Below are positions 55,435 to 64,000 of a stretch of DNA of 64,000 nt, piece after piece. The position numbers and the translations under genes are program-made. The notes under the pieces were generated by a model. It was given only the letters and a program-made list of their open reading frames with translations. It ran no database searches and was not told where the DNA came from. This DNA is from Paralithodes platypus (taxonomy: Eukaryota; Arthropoda; Malacostraca; Decapoda; Lithodidae), in the NCBI GenBank assembly GCA_032716605.1, contig CM064519.1, positions 19,998,095-20,062,094 on the forward strand. Reading direction: 5' to 3'. The number at the start of each line of letters is the position of its first letter. The stretch's first letter is position 1.

Positions 55435-56205
55435 CTGGATGTTCGTCCATGCCCCTTAACTAAGCAACCTGAAGTTAGTTCGATATTCGATATTCGAAAT
55501 TTCGGTAATTTTAATATTTTCATGATATTGTTACTAACAGTACATTTTCGATATTTCCGTGTCACATACCAATTTCTATGAGGAAGATCGATATCAATAT
55601 TAATTATATTTTTAATACACAAAATATTATGGAAAAATCGAAGTCCTGAACTTTGGCTATTCATATCAATACCACAAGATACTGGGCCTATTTCACATAT
55701 CTTGTACTAATATGGTTGTGTTACATACCAATTTTAAGGAGGAAGATCGATATCAATATTGATTATAATATAAATACAACAATATTATGGAAAAATCGAA
55801 GTCCTGAACTTTGGCTATTCATATTATCAATACCACAAGATACTGGGTCTATTTCACATATCTTTTACTAATATGGTTGTGTTATATACCAATTTTAAGG
55901 AGGAAGATCGATATCAATATTGATTGTAATATAAATACAAAAATATTATGGAAAAATCGAAGTCCTGAACTTTGGATATTCATATCAATGCCACAATAGG
56001 TACTAGTTGTACATCATATATCTTGTACTGATATGGTCGTGTTACATACCAATTTTAAGGAGGAAGATCGATATCAATATTTATTCTTATATAATAGGAA
56101 AAATATTATGCACAAATCGAAGTCCTGAACTTTGGCTATTCATATCAATACCACAAGATACTGGGTCTATTTCACAAATCTTGTACTAATATGGTTGTGT
56201 TTAAA
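55435..56205 (+). repeat. 160-bp satellite, four full units and a partial one
   Basis: Units begin AGGAAGATCGATATCAATAT at 55581, 55740, 55901 and 56061 (spacing 159-161) and each contains TCGAAGTCCTGAACTTTGG and CAAGATACTGGG. 55435-55580 is a diverged partial unit. AT-rich. Short frames such as MAIHINTTRYWAYFTYLVL recur because of the repeat and are not genes. Confidence 0.9.
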
Positions 56206-58674
56206 ATGCCCCAGAACAAGAAGCCCACCACAGAAGCCACGAGCGAACACCACACAGAAACACCCGAAAGAAAGGTCCACAGAACGAAAGGACCAGCGGA
56301 CCGAGCCAGCCAATTCAGACAGGCCCAAGCCCGCAGGGCTAAGCAGCTCCAGGCCGCACCTACATACCACTTCTAAACTGACCATTTTCCACACCTCACG
56401 TACACTACCCCCTTGTGTCTCTATCTTTTCCCGACTCATATACCACCCCGTATTTGCATCCCCCGGTAGCATTTGACTAACGTACTTTCACTGTCTTTTC
56501 AAACTCCAATATCAATTGTAGCCTAATGCCACCCCCACGCCCAGGGACCTTAGGGGCAAATTTCCCTGTAGCCCCTGAGCTTCCCCCCCTCTAGTTAAGA
56601 CACCCGCGCTTCTCGACTCTTGTCCGACCTAGCCTCTCTCTCATACCTCTTGAAGATCCTTGAATTTTCCGTTGCTAACGCTCTCCAACCTTTTATATAT
56701 ATACTCCTATCCAGCCTACCTTCACTTAGTAGGCCAGAACAACATTAGAACTTTACTAACCCCTTGCATGCCATCTATTCTCTTACAACCCATTCACAAC
56801 CCTGCACCCCATGGTCGTCGGTGCGAGGCTCGCCGCCTCGCCAGTAACTAATTTCTATTGCCATACTTCCAGATAAATGTGGCAGAGTTAACAACCAGTC
56901 TCCACCACATCCAGCAAGCCATGCAATTAACAGCCAACCGAGTACACCCAGCTAGCCAAGGCACCTTCGGTTTTGATATTAAGAACACCCACATCTGTCT
57001 CATAAACAGAGGGTTATTACAAACACTGGTGATATGGCAAGCCCCTAGCCACAGCCGCCGGACGACCATCCCAGAGGGAGAGCGCCCGGCTATCCCTTTT
57101 TACCCACCCAAGGAGGGAGACCCCCACCCCCGCGGAGGTATACCTGACCCCTGTTTTGACTCCCGGGTCATTGCCAGGTAGCCTAGGAATTCTTCCTATC
57201 AATGAACTAATCATGCATGTCTAACCCCCTTACTCACTTCTCTATACCCACAATAACCCATCCACCTGTTTTGCATACTCGGATAGTCAAATTAGCACCT
57301 CAGCTATGCAATAGAACAAAGACTGAGCAATATAAGAGAGACGCCCCTATCACAGCTGTCCCAGTCCTCCCCGCAAAGTAGATCCAGTCTCCCTTCCATA
57401 AATACTTCCAGTATAGCCAAAATAGTACCTTTTACTAAGGCTCAGTTATATCACAAATTAAAGGCTTCCTATAGCCATGTGCCACAACAGTAATCACCAT
57501 CTTACCCAGTCCCCATATCTATTGAGAGCTCAAATAAGTCCATAAGACTCGAGATCCCTATTGTCTACAGGGTCCAGAACCGAGCCTATAAACCTAGCTC
57601 CCGCCCCAGTCAAATCAGTTGAAAGTTAGACACCAACCAGTGGTCACTACCCTGAAGTTAACCTCTAGCTCTGCCCTTGTGTTGTTCCTGAGTTGAGAGA
57701 TTCCCGAGCCGGCAGACTCCATGGCAGAAGTTAAATAGAAGAGCTGTCCATGTACAAGTCCTAACGTGCACCTTATAACCTTCACACAAATTCGTGGGTA
57801 TATAAGTGTGTAGCCAGCACCGATCGTCAAGAGATCTGACTTGAGAACTTCCTACATTTTGGACCACCTGGACGGCCGAGGAACCAGTCGTTAGCCCCCA
57901 ACATCACCGGAAGCAAGATAACCAGGACCAGACCTACAAATACTATTCAAGATTCATGTTACTAGTACTAAGTGTTATAGTACCAGCTTGACACTCACTT
58001 ATTAACTTTCTATGAAGTGGCTATAACCTTGCCCAGTGTAACTCATATTTAACCATTCCATTTGGGACGTACTAAGCGTATCAGTGTTCATTAATAACAG
58101 GCGACATTGACTCTCGTAATTACCTTATTCAGATATTAAAACCCTAGTGATATCTAACGTTCGCCCACTGATTTGTTCTACGTATTTCTGCCATAAGAAT
58201 ATAAACCTTAGATCAGTACCCCCATGAGGTTACTAGAGATTTCCGTGTTCTACAATATACGCGTGTCTAATCCTAACTGTGAGCTGCTACTTGGGCACGC
58301 GACCAGCCAGTAAGAGATCAAATCAGTGAAATTTAATTACATGAATATATTGAGGTCTTCCAGTAAAATAAAACTTGCTAATTAAACCCGTGATCAGAAG
58401 AGTATACCTGAACGTTGGAAGTGGGAGACTAGGCTCCATCCAGATCCGCTAATGCTAGCAGTTCCCTTCTATTATTTGTTTTGTACGAGAATTACTATCT
58501 TTCCATGTTCTTTATTTACTTACTTCAATAAACTTGAACTTGTGTCGTGTTACCGTGTGTTTATTTTGTGTTCTCTATTCCTCATACCTTGTATTGTGCA
58601 TGCAGCCTTATATACCCAGTCATTTAGAACTCACATTACCCAAGTTAAACCTGTAGAAAAACAGGGCATAACAT
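56206..58674 (+). mobile_element. 5' region of Ty3/Gypsy element, including 5' LTR
   Basis: C-rich plus strand like the downstream pol region. A TATA-like GGGTATATAAG lies at about 57797-57806, an AATAAA at 58527-58532, and the LTR probably ends GGGCATAACA near 58672, directly before TTGGCGGCAGCGGTGG, which has the look of a primer-binding site. I cannot place the LTR start because the 3' LTR is outside the window. Two small frames (56191-56376, basic; 56858-57181, preceded by an acceptor-like CATACTTCCAG) are unexplained. Confidence 0.55.
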
Positions 58675-58754
58675 TGGCGGCAGCGGTGGTTCTTGATTCG
58701 GATAAAAGGTTGCATTACATTGCAAGTTTGGAACAGCCAGAACACGAGAACATC

Positions 58755-59708
58755 ATGGCGCACCGTTCTCACATTCCCATCCCACATTATAATGGAGAAA
58801 CTTATGAGATCGAAACATTCATGGACATAGTGAAACCCGTACTTGACCTAGTTTATACCACGGACACAGAAAAAATAGCCGTAACATTAACGCACCTGGG
58901 AAAAGCCGTTTCCCTGGTTGCCTATCAAGTGCACCCTGCTCTCACCTGGGACGAATTTCGCCCAATAGTGATAGAAGCCATTAAGCCTTCGTTGGGCGTT
59001 TTCGTGGCCCACACCCGTATCCAAGACACTAAATTCGAAGGCGATTTAGATGCCACAGTGAATAAGATTGCCCAACACATAAAAATTTCTTTCCCCACGT
59101 TGACCAGAATCCAACAAGAACAGCAAATTCTGGTCAACCTTGTGTCGATATTGCCCTCAGCAGTAAAAGACCATTTCCGTGTGCACGATTTCGTCGGATA
59201 CAAAAAAGATCTCATCACGATCCGACGTATTTTGGCCGTGCACACAGAAGCACCCACCCAAATCGCTGCAATCAAGAAGTTTCCCACACACCCGCAGCAA
59301 CCCGACCACCAAAACTCCAAGAATGCCTACCCAGCCTCATCCTTCAACAACAGACCCACCTACCCTTCCGGCAAGCCCCAACCCAGTAGACCCCGGTTCC
59401 AACCTACCCAGCCACGCAGAATCTTCAACCGGAACAGGAACTACAACACCTACCAAAGTAAAAACCCTACCTTAGTCATTATCAACCCCCATGATTTCCC
59501 TGCCTGTAATGCTCAGTGTGCTTTCCATCAAATTCGTGACTCTGCCAAACCTCGCCCCTTTACTCCTCGCATTTCTGTAAATGAAGAGGAGTTGGGACAA
59601 GAGGAAGAGATGGAAGAAAGACACACAGGAGAAATAGCCCCTAACATGACCTCAGAAGATACCGAGGAAACCCTGGAGGAGGTAGATACCGATTCCCAGG
59701 ATTTTTAA
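58755..59708 (+). CDS. Ty3/Gypsy gag
   Basis: 317 codons from ATG 58755, the first Met after the presumed PBS; the frame is open upstream into the LTR but without a plausible start. N-terminal part (MAHRSHIPIPHYNGETYEIE) and helical middle (DATVNKIAQHIKISFPTLTR) resemble a Gypsy-type capsid; then a basic Pro/Gln/Asn/Arg-rich segment, suited to nucleic acid binding, and an acidic tail (NEEELGQEEEMEERHTGEI). No CCHC knuckle is present, only a CNAQCAFH motif. It ends 17 bases before the protease frame. Confidence 0.75.
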   Translation: MAHRSHIPIPHYNGETYEIETFMDIVKPVLDLVYTTDTEKIAVTLTHLGKAVSLVAYQVHPALTWDEFRPIVIEAIKPSLGVFVAHTRIQDTKFEGDLDATVNKIAQHIKISFPTLTRIQQEQQILVNLVSILPSAVKDHFRVHDFVGYKKDLITIRRILAVHTEAPTQIAAIKKFPTHPQQPDHQNSKNAYPASSFNNRPTYPSGKPQPSRPRFQPTQPRRIFNRNRNYNTYQSKNPTLVIINPHDFPACNAQCAFHQIRDSAKPRPFTPRISVNEEELGQEEEMEERHTGEIAPNMTSEDTEETLEEVDTDSQDF

Positions 59709-59725
59709 AGTACCCCCCGCCCAAG

Positions 59726-60688
59726 ATGGCCTCGGCGGGGGACGCCATAACTGACCGCACTGCCCCCATTTATTACCTGGCCAAAATCAAGGACATTCCT
59801 GTCCGCTTGCTAATCGACACGGGAGCTGCCAAGTCATGTTTGTTCAAATCTTACTATGAAAAACATCACCGTCTATTTGGCCCTTTGTTAAACACCAAAA
59901 CAGAACTAATCTCAGCTGCTGATACTTACTTAAATCTCCTAGGAGACACTTTACCCCTATCAGTAACCACTCCTGCCCCCCATGCTCGTTGTTATCACAC
60001 ATTCACAGTATTTTCCTCCAACTGTAAACATTATGATGGTTTCCTTGGACTTGACCTTCAAAAACTCCAGGCCCAGGTCGACTGCGGCCAAAGACTGATA
60101 TCATTCAAAAAATTCCAACCCAAAGCCTCTGACAAACCCATCACGCAGAAACCCATTCAAAAAAAAAAACACCCTCCCCCTCAACGAACCCTGAGTCAGG
60201 GTTACCAAATTGCAGCTAGCACTAAGGTGACCCCTAAACCCTCCCCTTGCCCTGACTCCCCTCCAAATCTCACCCCATTCAGTAAACAAATGCCTAAACA
60301 AACGAAAGAAGACAAGTCCAAGCAACTCCCTCTCGGTAATTCCCCCCATTCTCTTCATGCTGTCCCGGATAAATCCTCCCATGTTTTCAGGGCAGACTCT
60401 GATATATGTAACCATCATTCCATTCAATGTTTATGTACACATGTTTCCAGGAAAAATGCCGATCAATGTACCCAACAAAATTTCCCCCATGCCCCCAGAA
60501 ATGTTCAGCTATCCCACAACCCACAACAATTCCCTTGTGACAATTTTCCGTCAATAGCTCCCTTGCCCCCCCCCCCCCCCCCCCCCACACAATTCACACC
60601 CCTAGAAAAATTCACAACCCCACACTTGACTCACCCTCTCATGACAAACAAACCCACCCGCCCCACATCACTTTTAACCAGACCTTGA
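59726..60688 (+). CDS. Ty3/Gypsy aspartic protease and proline-rich linker
   Basis: 320 codons. RLLIDTGAAKSCLF (residues 27-40) is the aspartic protease active site (D-T-G-A) and DGFLGLDLQ (about 104-112) the second conserved glycine-rich motif. From about residue 125 on the sequence is a low-complexity Pro/Thr/Lys/His-rich linker. The frame ends at 60686-60688 before RT; whether this is the natural gag-pol boundary or a decay stop I cannot tell. It contains poly-C 60566-60587, so the frame may depend on sequencing accuracy. Confidence 0.78.
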   Translation: MASAGDAITDRTAPIYYLAKIKDIPVRLLIDTGAAKSCLFKSYYEKHHRLFGPLLNTKTELISAADTYLNLLGDTLPLSVTTPAPHARCYHTFTVFSSNCKHYDGFLGLDLQKLQAQVDCGQRLISFKKFQPKASDKPITQKPIQKKKHPPPQRTLSQGYQIAASTKVTPKPSPCPDSPPNLTPFSKQMPKQTKEDKSKQLPLGNSPHSLHAVPDKSSHVFRADSDICNHHSIQCLCTHVSRKNADQCTQQNFPHAPRNVQLSHNPQQFPCDNFPSIAPLPPPPPPPTQFTPLEKFTTPHLTHPLMTNKPTRPTSLLTRP

Positions 60689-61265
60689 CTGCCACCAAAA
60701 AATTCCCCACGTTCGTCCTGTGAACAACACCACATCAATACACCAGTCCTCCACCAATAACCCATGTTCTACACCTAACTTTTTCCCCACCAACCCTCCA
60801 CAGTCCCCCCCCCCCCCAAATTCCGTTTTCTAACTCGCTCACCTCTCACCACTCTGAACCACCCGCACGCGCCGTTAATCCCCCTCTCACGCGTGCCGAC
60901 CGAGAGACACAACCATGTTCCCACCATGCCCCCAGAAATGCCCAGCTAGTCCACCCCCACCCCGATTCCCCTTGTGACAGTTTTCCGTCAGTAGCTCCCT
61001 TCCACCCCCACACAATTCACACCCCTAGAAAACTTCACAACCCCACACTTGACTCGCCCTCTCATGACGAACAAAACCACCAAATCCATATAAACTCCAA
61101 ACAAACCGTCACTGCCACCGACAACGCTCCCCAAATTCCTTCTAACCACCACATGTCCTTACATCAGTCCTCCAACAATAACCCATCTTCTATATCTCAC
61201 GCTTCCCCCACCAACCCTCCGCAGTCCCTCCAACAACTCCCGTTTTCTAACCCCCTCACACCACG
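60488..61265 (+). repeat. 437-bp direct duplication in the protease-RT linker
   Basis: 60491 (GCCCCCAGAAATG...) and 60928 begin the same diverged sequence; shared blocks include TTCCCCTTGTGACA/TTCCCTTGTGACA, TCCGTCAATAGCTCCCTT, ACACAATTCACACCCCTAGA, AACCCCACACTTGACTC. Both copies lie between the protease and RT frames. Confidence 0.75.
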
Positions 61266-62664
61266 CCCCACTGATCCTCCCACACGCGCCATTAATCCCC
61301 CCCTCACGCGTGACCCCCACCAAAGCGACCTTGCCGCCCTTATAAGTAGCAAGCACCTGCTCGCCAGTCAATCCCCCACCATCATTAGCCCAGCTGTAGT
61401 TCAGGATAAATGCCAAATCCCCCCCCACCATCAAAAATGGGTGAACCTGCGGCCCATACCCCAAACGCACATGATATTTTCCCCCACTACCACGTCCCCC
61501 AAACCCCATCGTTGCCTCTTACAACCCGCCATCATTTCCGCTCGCATCAACCACATTATCGTGGCAAATATCTCAGAAGAATCCCTGACACTACCAAAAG
61601 GTCTCATTATAGGAGACCTCGAAACTTTCGATGACCTCCCCATAGATTTTAACGACACCCCTACCAGCCTCCAATTGCCCCCTCTCCCTGAGACATTATC
61701 TGACCACCAAAAGAACGGCATGTACGACCTACTGCTGGAATTCAGTGACGTGTTTGCCCAACAACCCACCGAAATCGGACAGACTGATATAGAACAACAC
61801 ATTATTAACACCACAGGCCCCCCCATACGACAACCATCCCGTAGAAAGAACCCCATACAACGTCAGGAAGAGGAACGCCAAGTCCAGGAAATGTTAGAGG
61901 CCGGGATTGCCACCCCGTCCATTAGCCCCTGGTCTTCCCCTGTTGTCTTAGTCAAAAAGAAAGATGGGACAACCCGTTTTTGCGTCGATTACAGGAGGTT
62001 AAATGACGTAACCATTAAAGACGCTACGCCCTTACCCCGAATTGACGATTCCCTTGACTCCCTACACGGATCCAAATGGTTCACTACCCTCGACTTGCAA
62101 GCAGGGTATTGGCAAGTGCCTATCAAGGCCGAGGACCAAAAGAAAACAGCATTTTCCACTAGTGGTGGCCATCACTATGAATTTAACGTCCTACCTTTTG
62201 GCCTCTGTAACGGACCCGCCACTTTCTCCCGTTTGATGGAAGCGGTATTACATGACCTAACCTGGGAAACCTGCCTAGCCTATCTGGACGATATTATTGT
62301 GTACTCTCCAACCTGGGAAGAACACCTCCTCAGGTTGAGACAAGTCCTTCAAAGAATCCGAGCCGCCGGGTTGAAATTAAAACCCTCAAAGTGCGTGATT
62401 GCCCGGAATAAGGTAGATTTCCTCGGACACGTGATATCTAAACATGGTATTGCGCCAGACCCAAAGAAACTTCAAGCCATACAAAACCAAACCCCACCCA
62501 CCACTGTTAAAGGAATACGTTCGTTTCTAGGTTTAGCCACATACTACAGACGTTTCGTCCCTCACTTTGCCACCATAGCCAGACCCCTCCACCAACTTAC
62601 CCACAAAGACACCCCACCCCGTTCACCTGGACACCTGAAAGAGACCTCGCGTTTAACACTTTGA
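61153..62664 (+). pseudogene. Ty3/Gypsy reverse transcriptase, frameshift at the end
   Basis: 503-codon frame. After a Pro-rich linker the RT begins around DIEQHIINTTGPP (61790) and shows SSPVVLVKKKDGTTRFCVDY, TLDLQAGYWQVPI (motif A), LPFGLCNGPATF (motif B) and YLDDIIVYS (62281-62307, catalytic YLDD). The connection runs to KGIRSFLGLATYYRRFVPHF and then breaks at about 62615-62630, where ACCCC is repeated (ACCCCACCCC), a 5-base duplication that shifts the frame. Catalytic residues are all intact. Confidence 0.88.
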
Positions 62665-62974
62665 AGCAAAAGCTAATCCAAGCCCCTATTGTCGCTTTCC
62701 CTGACTACCAAAAACCTTTCCGTCTTTATACCGACGTATCTCTGTACGCCATGGGTGCAGTTTTAGCTCAAGTCAGAGACGGAGAGGAACATGTGATAGC
62801 GTATGCCAGCTCCACCCTCACCCAACCACAACAGAATTACGCAGCCACCAAGAGAGAGTGCTTAGGGATCATTTGGGCACTCAGCCACTTCCGGTCATTT
62901 GTGTTGGGCGCAAAACTCGAAATAATTACCGACCATCAATCTTTACAATGGCTGCGTAGGTGCGAAACCACTCA
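62625..62974 (+). pseudogene. Ty3/Gypsy RNase H, frameshifted at both ends
   Basis: In the frame of 62661: LYTDVSLYAMGAVLAQ (first Asp), SSTLTQPQQNYAATKRECLG (catalytic Glu) and IITDHQSLQWL (third acidic residue) are the RNase H motifs of Gypsy pol. The frame leaves the RT frame at the 5-base duplication and is left again near 62972, where the integrase frame takes over. Confidence 0.85.
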
Positions 62975-64000
62975 GCCATTTTGGTACATTGGAGGGAGAC
63001 ACTAGAGGACTACGACTTTACCATACAATATCGTCCAGGCAAACTCCATACTAATGCAGACGCCCTGTCATGTTTGCCAGTACCAAAAGACCCCCCCACC
63101 AACCTAGCCGCCTTACAAAACACTCAGTTGGTATCTACCCCCACCCCCCGACAGAATGCCCCCCCAGCCCCCTCCCTAATTCAATCTTGGGAAGCAAGAA
63201 TCAGACCCCCCTGGATACCGTTAAATATCTTCCGGGGACTGACTCGCTGGGGAGGTCAACTTGCCACAGACACTGGTCACATAATCTTGGACCCCACCAT
63301 TGCCCATGACTACATGATTGCCATCCACGAGGGAAACGGCATACACCTTGGACAAAAGAAGATGTTAAAAATCTTCACAGACCAATACTGGACCCCCAAC
63401 CCCTCCAAAATTGCACGAGTGACAGAATCCTGCAAACCGTGTTTATTGGGAAAGGATAGATCACGCACCCCAGGCCCAGCTGGTACCTTGTCGGCTAGCA
63501 AACCATTCCAAGTCCTATCCCTCGACATCATGGGCCCGTTTCCTCCTTACGCTGGCAAGCGCTATATCGTCACATTTGTGGACGTCTATTCCAAATTTCT
63601 AATCGCCTGCCCAGCTAAAGACCACACAGCCACCACAGTCACCACACTGCTTGCCACAGAAGTATTCCCTATATTCGGTCTGCCCCTTGCTCTTCTATCC
63701 GACAATGCCCCCGAGTTTAGTGGACACGTTTGGCAACAGTTCACCCAACAATGTGGCATTAAGATTAAACACTCATCCCCATACTGGCCTCAAGGAAATG
63801 CTATATGCGAACGCAGCCATCGCACCATCAACAATCAGTTGCGAACAAAAATGATTGCGTTTAACACAACAGACTGGCCATCACAACTAAAAATGATACA
63901 ATGGGGCATGAACACCTGTCCCCGAGAAGACGGTATTTCCCCTCATGAACGTGTTTACGGCGTACCCCCCCTGTTACTGCCATTCCACCACCACGCTCAC
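62975..64000 (+). CDS. Ty3/Gypsy integrase, open to the window edge
   Basis: Open from GCC at 62975 to 64000 with no stop. It starts with EDYDFTIQYRPGKLHTNADA, then the HHCC zinc finger (IHEGNGIHLGQKK, CKPCLLGK), then the catalytic core: D at 63524 (LSLDIMGPF), D at 63701 (LLSDNAPEFSG) and E at 63809 (ICERSHR). The spacing of the last two is 35 residues, the classic D,D35E. The frame has no Met-initiated stop-bounded form because it runs off the window. The C-terminal part and 3' LTR lie outside. Confidence 0.88.

Noticed and set aside
63070..63854. Small frames at 63070-63309 and 63651-63854
   Set aside because: Both are out-of-frame shadows of the integrase, whose own frame runs without a stop to the window edge.

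Overview
The window is a piece of a large, repeat-rich animal genome, most likely an arthropod and plausibly a crustacean (inference, from the host-gene sequence and the mix of repeat families). It shows no bacterial organisation. Coding exons have GT-AG introns and 1-kb to 16-kb gaps. tRNA-derived SINEs, several non-LTR retrotransposon (LINE) families, piggyBac elements, TA-flanked mariner/pogo-like elements and a Ty3/Gypsy element make up most of the rest.

The only host gene I can support is the 3' part of a Tao (TAOK-type, STE20 family) protein kinase gene on the + strand. Five exons (6545-6661, 7203-7436, 13686-13847, 29499-29617, 34355-34451) splice in phase into 242 residues plus a stop. 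They encode the C-terminal coiled-coil regulatory tail; the kinase domain lies upstream, outside the window. Introns are 0.5, 6.2, 15.7 and 4.7 kb long, and their size is explained by transposon load.

Layout. 1-6350: a mosaic of decayed LINE pieces (families here called A to E), one of them split by a TTAA-flanked MITE. 6545-7436: Tao exons 1-2 of the window. 7437-13685 (intron 2): SINEs, a LINE-B remnant, a TTAA MITE, a LINE-D insertion with target-site duplication, and a TA-flanked foldback element. 13848-29498 (intron 3): a nested stack. An outer TA-flanked element (14019-24373) contains a TTAA foldback MITE, a LINE-C copy, an inner pogo-like TA-flanked element (15454-21164) that itself holds a 4.2-kb piggyBac copy and a piggyBac-like MITE, and an array of eight 315-bp units built on a tRNA-derived SINE. 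A second, 4.5-kb piggyBac follows (24400-28909) and is itself split by a small TA-flanked MITE. 29618-34354 (intron 4): LINE-C, LINE-E and LINE-F remnants and two MITEs. 34452-47640: intergenic or 3' flanking DNA with MITEs, palindromes and simple repeats. 47686-56205: a young LINE with RT and RNase H (LINE-G) and a second truncated copy, a Cys-rich ORF of unknown origin, and a 160-bp satellite. 56206-64000: a Ty3/Gypsy element (gag, protease, RT, RNase H, integrase) that runs off the right edge.

The most unusual content is the SINE-derived tandem array, the nested transposon stack inside one intron, and the concentration of elements that use TTAA as target. About a dozen occur in 64 kb, in several unrelated-looking sequence families, and several piggyBac-like ones share a duplicated subterminal motif layout. 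Both piggyBac transposases appear broken by small indels, and one also by the MITE.
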